This document shows, in pieces, positions 38,480-47,819 of a DNA stretch of 64,000 nt. Numbering within the stretch: position 1 is the stretch's first letter; each line of letters starts with the position of its first letter. The stretch spans positions 1,660,001 to 1,724,000 of the forward strand of contig NC_018868.3 in NCBI RefSeq assembly GCF_000305785.2, written 5' to 3'. Below the pieces are notes generated by a model. The model searched no databases and was not told the origin of the DNA. It saw only the letters and a program-made list of their open reading frames with translations. A program made the position numbers and the translations under genes. The DNA is from Simiduia agarivorans SA1 = DSM 21679. GTDB taxonomy: Bacteria > Pseudomonadota > Gammaproteobacteria > Pseudomonadales > Cellvibrionaceae.

Positions 38480-39729
38480 TATTGATTCCAATACAGGGTC
38501 TCGCCCTTGAGCATATCGTTAAACGACTCGCGTTCGCGCGCCACGGTATACGCCTCACCGGCAATCACCACTTCCGCCGCCCGGGGCCGGGCGTTGTAAT
38601 TGGAACTCATGGCAAAACCGTAAGCGCCCACATCGTGCACCAATAGCAGATCGCCTTCATCCAAGGCCAGCTTCTGATCGCGCGCGATCACGTCGGCCGA
38701 TTCACACACGGGCCCCACCAGTTCGCACGCGCGCGCCGGTTCGGTACAGCCACTTTGCAACACACTGATGCGATGCTTAGCGCCGTACAATGCCGGCCGC
38801 AAGTTATCGTTCATGGCGGTATCCAACACCACAAAGCGCTTTTCCGCCGTGTCTTTAATGCACAGCACTTCGGTGATCAACACGCCGGCATCGCCCACCA
38901 ATGAACGGCCGGGTTCAATAATCAATTGCAGCCCACGCGCTGCCAGTGTCTCCCGGAACAGCGCCAGATAAGACGCTTTGTCGGGCAGGTTTTCATTGCC
39001 ATAGGCAATACCCAGGCCGCCGCCCATGTCCACGTGGTTGAGATGAATACCCTGTTCGGCCAATTGATCCACCAGCGCCAGCACCCGCTCAAAGGCATCG
39101 GCAAAGGGCGCCAGTTGGGTCAGCTGTGAACCGATATGGCAGTCCACACCCACGATGCGCAGATTCGACAATTCTGTAGCCAATGTGTAGCAGGCCAGGG
39201 CCTGATCCATGGCGATGCCGAATTTATTGTCTTTCATGCCGGTGGCGATGTAAGGATGGGTTTGCGCGTCCACATCGGGATTCACCCGGATGCTGATGGG
39301 CGCGACTTTACCCAGATCTACGGCCTGACGACTGATGCGGCGCAGTTCCGATTCGCTTTCCACATTAAAACATTTAATGCCCATATCCAGTGCCAGGCGG
39401 ATTTCCGCATCGGATTTGCCCACGCCGGAAAACACCACCTTGGCCGGGTTGCCGCCGGCGCGCACCACGCGCAACAATTCACCACCGGAGACAATATCAA
39501 AGCCCGCCCCCAGCGCCACTAAATGACGCAATACCGACAGATTACTGTTGGCCTTCACCGCATAGCACAGCAGGTTGCCGTCACCCAAAGCGTTGGCATA
39601 ATCGCGATAATGCTGGCTGATTTTATCCAGGTCATACACAAAGGCGGGCGTACCTACCTGATCGGCAATGGCCTGATACAGAGCTTGGCGATCGAGAGAC
39701 GCCGGATTGATCCGGACAGCAAAATTCAT
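38479..39729 (-). CDS. lysA: Diaminopimelate decarboxylase
   Basis: A 416-residue PLP enzyme of fold III. The start is the ATG at 39729 (MNFAVRINP), overlapping the dipeptidase stop (ATGA). Landmarks are the PLP-Lys in CYAVKANSN (near 54), HIGSQL, the phosphate-binding GGGLGI, EPGRSLVGDAG and the CESADV active-site Cys. LysA converts meso-DAP to L-lysine. In this operon, between a D-Ala-D-Ala-type dipeptidase and NamZ, it may serve to use DAP released from wall peptides in addition to normal lysine synthesis. Confidence 0.95.
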   Translation of the reverse strand: MNFAVRINPASLDRQALYQAIADQVGTPAFVYDLDKISQHYRDYANALGDGNLLCYAVKANSNLSVLRHLVALGAGFDIVSGGELLRVVRAGGNPAKVVFSGVGKSDAEIRLALDMGIKCFNVESESELRRISRQAVDLGKVAPISIRVNPDVDAQTHPYIATGMKDNKFGIAMDQALACYTLATELSNLRIVGVDCHIGSQLTQLAPFADAFERVLALVDQLAEQGIHLNHVDMGGGLGIAYGNENLPDKASYLALFRETLAARGLQLIIEPGRSLVGDAGVLITEVLCIKDTAEKRFVVLDTAMNDNLRPALYGAKHRISVLQSGCTEPARACELVGPVCESADVIARDQKLALDEGDLLLVHDVGAYGFAMSSNYNARPRAAEVVIAGEAYTVARERESFNDMLKGETLYWNQ

Positions 39730-40427
39730 GGTGCAGCACTCACGGGTTGGGAAAAGTAGGTATCGGGGTAAGGCTCGGGCTTGAAGGTGTAATGCCACCA
39801 CTCCTGCGAATAATTCACAAACCCCTGGGCCGTCATGGCCGCCAGCAGCAGGTCGCGATTGGCGCGCACCGTCTCACTCACGGGTTCATAAGCGGTGGCA
39901 GAGCTCACATCCATAAAATCAAAACCGGTGCCCATATCGAGCGCTTTGCCATCGGCCAGACGGTACACACTCAGGTCCACGGTGGCACCACGGCTGTGGC
40001 CACTGCGTTCGGCAATATAGCCGCGTTCAAATAGCAGCGCTTTTTCTTCGTTCGGGTAATACAGCGGTTTGGTGGTCAGATCCTCGGGGCTCGCAGCCCA
40101 GCGGACAAAATGATTCACTGCGGTTTGCGGCCGGTAGCAGTCAAAAATCAATAACCCCAGGCCCCGCTCGCGCAATCCTGCCGCCACTTTCTGCAGCGCC
40201 TCAGCCGCCGGCCGGGCCAGCCAACAGCTGGGGGCGAGGTAACCATCCAACCGCTCCCCTACCAGGTTGTCGCCGGTAAAATATTTGATATCGAGCTGAA
40301 TGCCTGCACCAGAGACGGCCACAAAATCCGGCGCCGGCGGCTGGTCGGCACAACCACTCAAGCCCATGGCAATCAGTAAAAAAATGATCCCGGTTTTTAC
40401 GGGCTTCAGCCCGGCGCGCTCGGCCAT
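39726..40427 (-). CDS. VanX/DdpX-type D-Ala-D-Ala dipeptidase, lipoprotein
   Basis: A 233-residue protein with a lipobox LSGC (Cys26), so it is likely anchored to a membrane on the periplasmic side. The M15D catalytic set is complete: IFDCYRP (substrate Arg near 99), zinc ligands H144 and D151 in SGHSRGATVDL, E209 and H212 in QEWWHYTF. Such enzymes split D-Ala-D-Ala and allow its use as a nutrient; vancomycin resistance is unlikely as no vanHA genes are near. AGGAG precedes the ATG. Confidence 0.92.
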   Translation of the reverse strand: MAERAGLKPVKTGIIFLLIAMGLSGCADQPPAPDFVAVSGAGIQLDIKYFTGDNLVGERLDGYLAPSCWLARPAAEALQKVAAGLRERGLGLLIFDCYRPQTAVNHFVRWAASPEDLTTKPLYYPNEEKALLFERGYIAERSGHSRGATVDLSVYRLADGKALDMGTGFDFMDVSSATAYEPVSETVRANRDLLLAAMTAQGFVNYSQEWWHYTFKPEPYPDTYFSQPVSAAP

Positions 40428-40446
40428 TCGATAACTCCTGATCGTT

Positions 40447-41838
40447 TTACAACATCACCAACGCCACGGCCACAAAACCCACCGCGCTGATGGCGCCAGC
40501 AATCAGGGCATAGGGCAGCTGGGTGGACACATGATCCATATGGTGGGTGCCGGCCGCGAGGCTGGACACAATGGTGGTATCGGAAATGGGCGAGGCGTGA
40601 TCGCCGAATATGCCGCCCGACAAGACTGCCGCCACAAATAAAGTGGGGTCTACATTCAATGCAGTGGCTACGGGAATGGCGATGGGCATCATGATGGAAA
40701 AGGTGCCCCAGCTCGAACCTACGGAAAATGCAATCACGCCGCTGACTAAAAAGAAGCTCACCGGCAACAACCAAAGAGGCACCGCATCGCCCACCAGACC
40801 GGCCACGTACACGCCGGTGCCCAGGGTTTTGGCCACGCTGCCGAGTGCGAGCGCCAACAACAGAATAATCGCAATGGGCAACATCCGGCCCGCACCTTCC
40901 ATCCAGGTGTTGGTGAGTGATTCAAGATTCATGGTGCGCTGGAACAACACCAGAGCAGACACCACCAGCAGCCCGATCAGGCTCGCCCACAACACACTTT
41001 TGGAACCGCTGCCGGCAAACAAATCGCCATTGCCGGTAAAGTACAAACCCAACGGCATGGCGGCTATCAATGCCACTACCGGCAGGATCATGTTTTTTGC
41101 GCGCGCGGGCGCGTCGCCCAGGTCGGCGGGTTCCGTGATATTCAGACCACCCGTTTCGCCACTGGCGGCGCGGGCCTCGGCCGCCCGCATGGGGCCGATA
41201 TTCCAGTTGCGCGCCACCACAAACGCAGTCAGCAACACGGCGGTAATGGCGTATAAATTCAGGGGAATGGTGGCGAGCAACACGCTCACCGGGCTGTCCA
41301 CGCCCAAGCCGTCCAACAGCCCGAGATTAAACGCGCCCCAGGCATTGAGTGGAATCAGAATGCAAATGGGCGCCGAGGTGGAATCAATGATATACGCGAG
41401 CTTTTCGCGCGCCACGCGGAAGCGGTCAATCAATGGACGCGCCACGGTACCGGCCACCAGTACGGTGATATTGGACTCAATAAAAATAACGATGCCGATC
41501 AGGTAGGCCATCCATTGGGACCGGCGACCGTCGTTCACCCAGCGCGCGCGCTCCAGCCACTGCACAAAGCCGCGCACACCTCCGGACCGTTCCAAAGTTA
41601 AAATAAACGCGCCGATCACCAGCGTGAACACAATTACCCGGGCGTCGCCGGGGCTGGCCATGACGCCGATACTGCCTTCAATGGCGTCGGCCAGGGACGC
41701 AAACACACCCACATCACCCAGCAGAAAATACCCGAGCCAGACACCGGCAAATAGCGCCAGATACACCTGACGGGTGAGCAGTGCCAGACCAATGGCAACG
41801 AAAGGTGGCAGTAATGAGGTCCAGTTGGGTTCGTTCAT
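40447..41838 (-). CDS. NhaC-family sodium/proton antiporter-like transporter
   Basis: A 463-residue membrane protein with about 12 helices. NhaC-type blocks are LTLERSGGVRGFVQWL, GIVIFIESNITVLVAGTVARPL, SVGSSWGTFSIMMPIAIP and LSGGIFGDHASPISDTTIVSS. Family members exchange Na+ with H+, and some exchange organic acids or amino acids. As first gene of the ten-gene wall-catabolism operon it may import a product such as D-amino acids, lactate or small peptides, or balance the sodium brought in by the symporter at 24 kb. That is inference only. Confidence 0.88.
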   Translation of the reverse strand: MNEPNWTSLLPPFVAIGLALLTRQVYLALFAGVWLGYFLLGDVGVFASLADAIEGSIGVMASPGDARVIVFTLVIGAFILTLERSGGVRGFVQWLERARWVNDGRRSQWMAYLIGIVIFIESNITVLVAGTVARPLIDRFRVAREKLAYIIDSTSAPICILIPLNAWGAFNLGLLDGLGVDSPVSVLLATIPLNLYAITAVLLTAFVVARNWNIGPMRAAEARAASGETGGLNITEPADLGDAPARAKNMILPVVALIAAMPLGLYFTGNGDLFAGSGSKSVLWASLIGLLVVSALVLFQRTMNLESLTNTWMEGAGRMLPIAIILLLALALGSVAKTLGTGVYVAGLVGDAVPLWLLPVSFFLVSGVIAFSVGSSWGTFSIMMPIAIPVATALNVDPTLFVAAVLSGGIFGDHASPISDTTIVSSLAAGTHHMDHVSTQLPYALIAGAISAVGFVAVALVML

Positions 41839-41887
41839 GGTGGCGTCAGCATTCCTGTTATTGCTTTATCTGGATATCTGCGTGTGA

Positions 41888-41915
41888 TTAATACTACCGG
41901 TGTAAGGCGTATTAA
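41888..41915. promoter_or_regulatory. Inverted repeat upstream of the ten-gene operon
   Basis: TTAATAC (41888-41894) and GTATTAA (41909-41915) form perfect 7-bp arms about 50-80 nt upstream of the nhaC-like start. It differs from the GAATAA-type palindrome of neighbouring units. It may be an operator of a different regulator. Confidence 0.35.
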
Positions 41916-42016
41916 CCAGTCAGCAGTCAACGGTTGAGCCTATAGGATAAGCAGGCTATTGATAAACCCCCTGAATGCGGGAGCCCGCAGAGGATTTTAA
42001 CAGCCTGCTTGCCCCG

Positions 42017-43060
42017 TCAGCGCAATACGGCTTCGGTAAGGGTTAAACGGCCGCTATCGCCATCCAGTTCCGCCTGTCCACCCACGGGCACTATGGTCTG
42101 GTCTTTCACATGCCCGATCATCAGGCCGCGCACCACCGGTACCTTAAGTTGGCCAAAGCGCTGTTCGAATACCTGCTCCAGACTGAAAGTATTGCCGTCT
42201 GTGCCGGCGTCGGTGAATTTACCCAGCACCACCCCGGCCACCTGATCGAATACCCCTGCCAGCCACAGCTGGGTGAGCATGCGGTCGATGCGGTACGGGG
42301 CCTCGTGCACATCTTCAAGAAACAGGATCGCATCGCGGAAATCCGGCTGAAACGGCGTGCCCATCACGCTGGCAATCAAGGTGAGGTTGCCGCCAATCAA
42401 GCGGCCCCGCGCACGCCCCCCCACAAAGGTGGTGATGCGGTTGTCTCTTTCCACGCGGCCGGGTGCGGCATCAAATGGCGGCGCCTCGCCCAACGCCACG
42501 GGGTGTTGCGCCTGCATCATCACCTTGTTGAATTCAGCGTAGGTGTAATCAGTAAAATTCTGTCCGGCAATGGGGCCATGAAAGGTCACCAACCCGGTGC
42601 GCTGGTGAATCGCATTGTGCAAGGCAGTGATGTCGCTGTAGCCCAGCAGCACCTTGGGGTTTTTGCCAATGGTTTTGTAATCCAGCAGCGGCAGTATGCG
42701 CGGGGTACCGTAGCCGCCCCGCATACAAAAAATAGCATCCACCGATTTATCGCTGAACATGTCGTTCACGTCTGCGGCCCGCTGTGCATCGGTTCCCGCC
42801 AGATATTGATTGCGTGCGTACAAGTGCCTGGATTCTTTAACCTTAAAACCCAGCGATCGCACCACGTCCGCAGCAAAGCGTATGTCTTCGTTTTCCGGCG
42901 CATTGGATGCCGGCGTAATCAGGCCCACGGTCATGCCCGGTTGTAAACGCCGCGCCAACTGGCGCGCGGGCGCGCCACTGGCACCTGCCAAAGCCTGACT
43001 GCCCAGCGCACCCAGCAACGGTGCAGCGATCAAGGATTTCATTAACGTTCTGCGATGCAT
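42017..43060 (-). CDS. ldcA: LD-carboxypeptidase (S66, LdcA-like), with export signal
   Basis: A 347-residue S66 peptidase. The core has LQPGMTVGLITPASNAP, the Ser nucleophile in LLGYSDITALH (near 141), Glu in LFLEDVHEAPYRIDR and His in LMIGHVKDQTIVPVG. LdcA removes D-Ala from tetrapeptides, normally in the cytosol. Here the N-terminus is a twin-Arg-like leader (HRRTLMKSLIAAPLLGALGSQALA), so the enzyme is probably periplasmic. GGAG precedes the ATG. It lies downstream of a TonB-dependent receptor and its terminator. Confidence 0.92.
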   Translation of the reverse strand: MHRRTLMKSLIAAPLLGALGSQALAGASGAPARQLARRLQPGMTVGLITPASNAPENEDIRFAADVVRSLGFKVKESRHLYARNQYLAGTDAQRAADVNDMFSDKSVDAIFCMRGGYGTPRILPLLDYKTIGKNPKVLLGYSDITALHNAIHQRTGLVTFHGPIAGQNFTDYTYAEFNKVMMQAQHPVALGEAPPFDAAPGRVERDNRITTFVGGRARGRLIGGNLTLIASVMGTPFQPDFRDAILFLEDVHEAPYRIDRMLTQLWLAGVFDQVAGVVLGKFTDAGTDGNTFSLEQVFEQRFGQLKVPVVRGLMIGHVKDQTIVPVGGQAELDGDSGRLTLTEAVLR

Positions 43061-43080
43061 GGGAGCTCCATCATTTTTCT

Positions 43081-43106
43081 AAAAAAAGGGCCCGCAGCGC
43101 GGGCCC
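43081..43106 (-). terminator. Rho-independent terminator after the receptor gene
   Basis: On the minus strand GGGCCCGC-GCT-GCGGGCCC is followed by seven T. It separates the receptor from ldcA, although some readthrough is possible. Confidence 0.9.
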
Positions 43107-43185
43107 AATGTTTGCCTCGGTCATTCAGGCTACCAGCGTCCGGCTGGCAGCACCACCTGAGGGAGGAGGTGCCTGGATAGACTCC

Positions 43186-46100
43186 TTAGAAGTCAACACC
43201 GAAAGACAACTGCAGGCGGCGAGGACTGAAGTAGCTGCGCGCCTGCCCGAAGGTTTCGCTGTAATCATAGGGGTCGTAGTTGTAGCCGGTCTGACGATCA
43301 AATACGTTGAACAGATCAGCGCGGAACTTAAGCGTTACACCTTCATACACGGCAAAGTTCTGGGTGTAATTCAGATCCAGCTGCCAATGAGAGGGTGAGC
43401 GGCGACTACCCGCGTCTTCTGCATAGGCATTGGTGGTGTAGTAGTAGCTGTTATCCGGCAGGCCATAGTAGGCACCAGACCACTTCTCCCATGGCTGGCC
43501 CGACTGAAACACCAGATAAGCTCCGATATTGGCTTTCCAATCGGTAGTGTAGTAGCCGTAGGCTTTGAAAATATGTGGTCGATCCCCGCTCAGGGTACCC
43601 TCTTTGTGATCCCAGATGTATTTACCGGTATCGTCCGCAATGTAAGATGAACCCACAAAGTTATTGGCATCATTCACACCGGTGGAGTTGTCGGCATCGA
43701 AATTACCCCAGTAGCGGCTGCGAGTGTATGACGCGCTCAGATAAGTGCGTTCACCCACCCACTCGGCTTCCAGGTTCACTTCCCAGTACTTGGTGTAACC
43801 ATCATCCATCTCGGCAATCACGTAAGATGAGCCGCCAATTTCTGCGCGCACGTCAGCGAGGTTAGGCACATAGTCACCACGTGCTTCAATGTGCGCCGGT
43901 ACACCTCTGTCGGTATTCGCGTTGTAAGGGTTACCTTCACTCGAACGGGCATAGTTCCAGATATCTTCCCAGAAGTGCGAACCTTCACGGTAACGCACGT
44001 GCGCACGCACACTCAGCTGATCGGTCACGCCTTTGGTAGTACCGAAGGTGAATTCCTCGATAGTGCGGGGTTTCATGCCTTCCTGGAAGAACTTACCGCT
44101 GGATGCACGCTTCGGACGCGAGGCGATGTAATCACCATTTTCATCAAACTCTACCCACAGCTCACGTGCCAGGTTGCGGTCCCAGGACGCTGCACGTGGC
44201 AACGAGGTGGCTTCCGGGTTGTAGGTGGCATAGTTGGCGAATACAGTATCCTGACCGTTATAAGCCCAGGTTACGCCAAGGCGCGGCTGGATCATGTCTT
44301 TCCAGTCAACAGTGTACATTTTGTACTTGTTGCCGGTTGCCAACTCAAAGCCAGAAACGGTGCCGGCTTTTTCACGCAAACCCTGCCCGTACAATTCATC
44401 TTTTGAAATCAGCACACCGATGTTGTAGGTGAAGTTTCCATGCGTAATGGTGTCATTTAATTCCAGATTGTAATTTTCAATGTAGGAATTGATTACCGGT
44501 ACCACTTCACCGCTATCGTCAACCAAGCTCTGCTGCTGAGTCAGTGTCTGATAGAACACCGGCGTTGCGCCTGCATCAGAACCGGCTTCCAAACCACCAA
44601 TGTATTCAACCGAGCCCCAACCGTTCGAGAAGCGGCTTAGCTCCTCTTTGGCACTCGAATATTTGAAACCCACATGCAGTTCATGGGTAGTAGACCCAAA
44701 ACTCAGTTCATGATCCAAAGCAATTTCAAACGAATCACGGAAGAAGTTTTGGTTGTTGATGGACGAGTAGCCACCCACAGCACCGCCACCGGTTTTGCCA
44801 TTGGTGCCGTCGTAACCGTATTGATTGATCAGCACCTGAGCCTGAGCGTTGTAAGCCAACTCCTCTGGCGTAGTGGCGTTATCCAGCAATGTGGGCACAG
44901 TGAAATAGCCCATTTGATCCAGATTGGCCAAATCCAGCGAGGCACCGGTACTAGGTACAACCGCCAGCAGGTTATCGGGCAGGCTCGCAGTTTCCAATGC
45001 AAAGCTGTTGTATGCAAAGCTCAGGGTAGTATCGGGCGTGATGATCCAGGAGCCGTCAAAAGTCAGAATATCCTGATCGGCTTTTTCGCCCAGAGACACA
45101 TCATCGCGCTCAAATTGCCCCACAGACAAACCCTCACCCAGACGATCTGACGTACGGTAGCTCAGGTTCAACAGCACATAATCGATCGGCGCATAGGTCA
45201 ATTTGCCAAAGTATTCATCGCGCACACTGCGATAATCTTTTGCAGGGCCATAAGCGGTTTCTTTGTTTTCACGGGTGACTTCCGGGCGATAATAGGAACC
45301 GTAGAAAAACAGTTTATCCTGAACAATCGGCCCACTTACAGCGCCTGTAAACCAGCTCTGGTCCAGCTCATAAGTAGCGCCGTTTTTGATGTCCGATACA
45401 AAGGATTTGGGCTGAATTTTGTATTCCAGATTACCGTGAAACTCATTGGTACCCGATTTGGATTTGGTGTTCATGGCAAAACCACCGGCGCGGTTAAAGC
45501 CGATGGCCGCCGCACCGCCGCGCTTAATCGACACCATTTCCACATCGTGCGTGGAAGGTTCGGACGCCAGATTACCAAACAAAGGAAGAGAAACGTCTAC
45601 GCCGTCAAAACCATAAGAGTTATCAACGCCTGAGCCACCAGCGGACGGGCCCAGAACAGAATTTTCAGAGTACTGTACACCAGGGATCAATTTCATCAGG
45701 TCGCGGTAGTCCTGTCCCACCGGCACACCTTCAACCACATCTGCGCCAATCGCATTGGCGACAGAAGCGTTACCAGCCAGATTAATCGCCTGCCCCATCA
45801 CGTACACTTCTTCCATTTCAGCCGCATCCAACTGGCTGTCGATGACCATATCCACGCGCGTGGTTTGCTCCAGCAACACTTCGGTGTTGACAGTGCGCAC
45901 ACTGCCATCGGCGGCTTCAAAGGTCAGCAGGTATTTACCCGGCACCAGCAGCGGCAGGTTATAACTACCGTCGCCCGAAGTGGTTACGGTACGCGCCTTC
46001 GGCATCACGTTACTGGTGGCGGTAACTTTCACACCTTCCACCTGGGCACCGGCTTCAGCACTCACTTTACCTTTGATACCACCGGCAAGCTGGGCCTGCG

Positions 46101-46221
46101 CAGGCAGCGCCAATAATGCGCCTACCATCACCGCCGCCGAATAGGCTGCAGGCTTACTGATGGCGTTACGGGTTGCTGTGACGAGGCGCTTCAATTCGAA
46201 ACCCCGGGGATGACTAGACAT
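43186..46221 (-). CDS. TonB-dependent receptor with carboxypeptidase-regulatory N-terminal domain (Oar-like)
   Basis: A 1011-residue outer-membrane protein. After a long signal region (to about residue 43, AQA) comes a CarboxypepD_reg-like beta-sandwich (GIKGKVSAEAGAQVEGVKVTA to VDMVID, about 47-130). A plug domain follows (IPGVQYSENSVLGPSAGGSGVDNSYGFDGVD), then a large barrel ending RLQLSFGVDF. This OmpA-related-receptor type is used for large or oligomeric substrates. Divergent from a transglutaminase-like gene and next to ldcA, with three GAATAA boxes in the shared promoter region, it is a good candidate for muropeptide import. Confidence 0.92.
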   Translation of the reverse strand: MSSHPRGFELKRLVTATRNAISKPAAYSAAVMVGALLALPAQAQLAGGIKGKVSAEAGAQVEGVKVTATSNVMPKARTVTTSGDGSYNLPLLVPGKYLLTFEAADGSVRTVNTEVLLEQTTRVDMVIDSQLDAAEMEEVYVMGQAINLAGNASVANAIGADVVEGVPVGQDYRDLMKLIPGVQYSENSVLGPSAGGSGVDNSYGFDGVDVSLPLFGNLASEPSTHDVEMVSIKRGGAAAIGFNRAGGFAMNTKSKSGTNEFHGNLEYKIQPKSFVSDIKNGATYELDQSWFTGAVSGPIVQDKLFFYGSYYRPEVTRENKETAYGPAKDYRSVRDEYFGKLTYAPIDYVLLNLSYRTSDRLGEGLSVGQFERDDVSLGEKADQDILTFDGSWIITPDTTLSFAYNSFALETASLPDNLLAVVPSTGASLDLANLDQMGYFTVPTLLDNATTPEELAYNAQAQVLINQYGYDGTNGKTGGGAVGGYSSINNQNFFRDSFEIALDHELSFGSTTHELHVGFKYSSAKEELSRFSNGWGSVEYIGGLEAGSDAGATPVFYQTLTQQQSLVDDSGEVVPVINSYIENYNLELNDTITHGNFTYNIGVLISKDELYGQGLREKAGTVSGFELATGNKYKMYTVDWKDMIQPRLGVTWAYNGQDTVFANYATYNPEATSLPRAASWDRNLARELWVEFDENGDYIASRPKRASSGKFFQEGMKPRTIEEFTFGTTKGVTDQLSVRAHVRYREGSHFWEDIWNYARSSEGNPYNANTDRGVPAHIEARGDYVPNLADVRAEIGGSSYVIAEMDDGYTKYWEVNLEAEWVGERTYLSASYTRSRYWGNFDADNSTGVNDANNFVGSSYIADDTGKYIWDHKEGTLSGDRPHIFKAYGYYTTDWKANIGAYLVFQSGQPWEKWSGAYYGLPDNSYYYTTNAYAEDAGSRRSPSHWQLDLNYTQNFAVYEGVTLKFRADLFNVFDRQTGYNYDPYDYSETFGQARSYFSPRRLQLSFGVDF

Positions 46222-46290
46222 ATCTCTGTCCTCTGTTGTTATTGGTTCTGAGAGCGACCCACCCTACCGCTTGACGTAGCCACTGCTTAC

Positions 46291-46357
46291 GAATAATTTA
46301 TCAACATTAAATATTCCTGTAAATATAAATTATTCCTCAATGAAGAATAATTTATTA
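46291..46357. promoter_or_regulatory. Three GAATAA-type boxes between divergent genes
   Basis: GAATAATTTATCA (46291-46303), ATATAAATTATTC (46323-46335) and GAATAATTTATTA (46345-46357) each match the GAATAA-W-TTATTC palindrome at 10-12 of 13 positions. They lie in the 152-nt gap between the receptor and transglutaminase-like genes, fitting a shared operator region. Confidence 0.55.
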
Positions 46358-46373
46358 ATCCGACGAGATTGCC

Positions 46374-47768
46374 ATGAAAAGCGCCCTGGCCTTGCTGAGC
46401 CTGTATTGCAGCAGTGTATTTGCCCTGGACCTGACCCAGTTGCAGCAACAAATTGATCAGGGGCACTACCGTCAGGCCCGTATCGCCATTCAACTGGCAC
46501 AGAGCCAACGGCCGGCGCCAGACCTGCAAACCCGGCTGGGCTTTGAGCTGGAGCGCATGCGCCGGATAGAAATGGAGTTCACGCTGGATGAAGCCGGACT
46601 CAAAGCCAGCGTGACCCGCTACCTGCCCACGGTAACCGACACGCAATTCCGGCAATGGCTCAGCCAGGGCCGATTCGAATATAAGAACATAGATGGCGAA
46701 CGCCGTTATTTTGCCCGCGCCGCCTACAACCTGTTCCAGACCGATGAAGCGGCCCGCGCTCTGCTACCCGATCACCAACGCTTTACCGACAAAGCCCCGC
46801 TGTATTGGCTGCACCCCCATCATGAGGCGGTATTGCAGGCAGAAACCCCGCCCAATCGGCAATTTGAAGTGACTTATTCGCTCACCGTTAAAGCCGATGC
46901 CGTGCCTGACGGCGAACGGGTGCGCGTGTGGTTGCCGTTTCCACAGGAATTACCCGGCGAACAGACCGGCGTAGAACTGCTCAGCACCAGCCACACCGGC
47001 TTTCAACTTGCCCCCAACGGCACCCCTCAGCGCACGCTGTATATGGAGGCGGTGGCCCGCGCGGGCGAGCCCACCCACTTCAGCCAGCGCTACCGGTTTG
47101 TGAGTCACGCCAAAGGCGCCACAGTGGATGCCGATGCGGTTGAGCCACTCGCGCCGGCAGACCCGGCCCGCGCCTGGTTGGGTGAGCGCGCGCCACACAT
47201 CCAGTTCACGCCAGCGCTCAAAGCCCTGTCGGCCCAGCTGGTGGGGCTGGAAAGCAATCCCTACCGCATTGCCCAGCGGCTGTTCGCCCACGTAGACAGC
47301 ATTCCCTGGGCCAGCGCGCGCGAGTATTCCACCATCCGCAATATCAGCGATTACGCACACCGCATGGGCCACGCCGATTGCGGTCAGCAAACCTTGCTAT
47401 TGATTACATTGTTGCGGCTTAACGGCATACCGGCACGCTGGCAATCGGGCTGGGAGTTCGGGCCAGGCAATTTTGACACCATGCACGATTGGGGCGAGTT
47501 CTACTTACCGCCCTATGGTTGGCTGCCCATGGACGTCACCCACGGCCAGCTGGAAAGTGATAACCCGGCCCTGCGCTGGTTTTATCTGGGCCGGCTCGAT
47601 GCCTACCGGCTGATATTCAATACCGATTACAGCCAGCCCTTAGTGCCTGCCAAACAGCACGTCCGCTCAGAAACCGTGGATTCACAGCGCGGCGAAGTGG
47701 AATGGCGCGGCGGCAACCTCTACTTTGAGCAGTGGCGCTACAAGATGGAGTGGCAACTGGTTGAATGA
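46374..47768 (+). CDS. Exported transglutaminase-like protein
   Basis: A 464-residue protein with a signal peptide (MKSALALLSLYCSSVFA). A helical N-terminal part is followed by a beta-domain (RQFEVTYSLTVKADAVPDGERVRVWLPFPQ). The transglutaminase-like core has a complete triad: C336 (GHADCGQQTLL), H371 (MHDWGEFYLPPYGW) and D387 (LPMDVTHG). Such bacterial proteins are usually cysteine proteases or amidases, not cross-linkers. It shares its promoter region with a receptor in the wall-catabolism island, so peptide cleavage is plausible. Confidence 0.85.
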   Translation: MKSALALLSLYCSSVFALDLTQLQQQIDQGHYRQARIAIQLAQSQRPAPDLQTRLGFELERMRRIEMEFTLDEAGLKASVTRYLPTVTDTQFRQWLSQGRFEYKNIDGERRYFARAAYNLFQTDEAARALLPDHQRFTDKAPLYWLHPHHEAVLQAETPPNRQFEVTYSLTVKADAVPDGERVRVWLPFPQELPGEQTGVELLSTSHTGFQLAPNGTPQRTLYMEAVARAGEPTHFSQRYRFVSHAKGATVDADAVEPLAPADPARAWLGERAPHIQFTPALKALSAQLVGLESNPYRIAQRLFAHVDSIPWASAREYSTIRNISDYAHRMGHADCGQQTLLLITLLRLNGIPARWQSGWEFGPGNFDTMHDWGEFYLPPYGWLPMDVTHGQLESDNPALRWFYLGRLDAYRLIFNTDYSQPLVPAKQHVRSETVDSQRGEVEWRGGNLYFEQWRYKMEWQLVE

Positions 47769-47819
47769 CACAAGGGGCTGCGCTAGTCTCAATCAACCGC
47801 AGCCCAACGATGTCACGCC

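Noticed and set aside
39726..40427. Vancomycin resistance function for the VanX-like protein
   Set aside because: No vanH, vanA or vanRS genes nearby; lipoprotein signal and operon context point to nutrient use of D-Ala-D-Ala.
40610..41506. 298-codon plus-strand frame opposite the NhaC-like gene
   Set aside because: Ser/Thr/Pro/Asn-rich shadow without signal peptide or domain.
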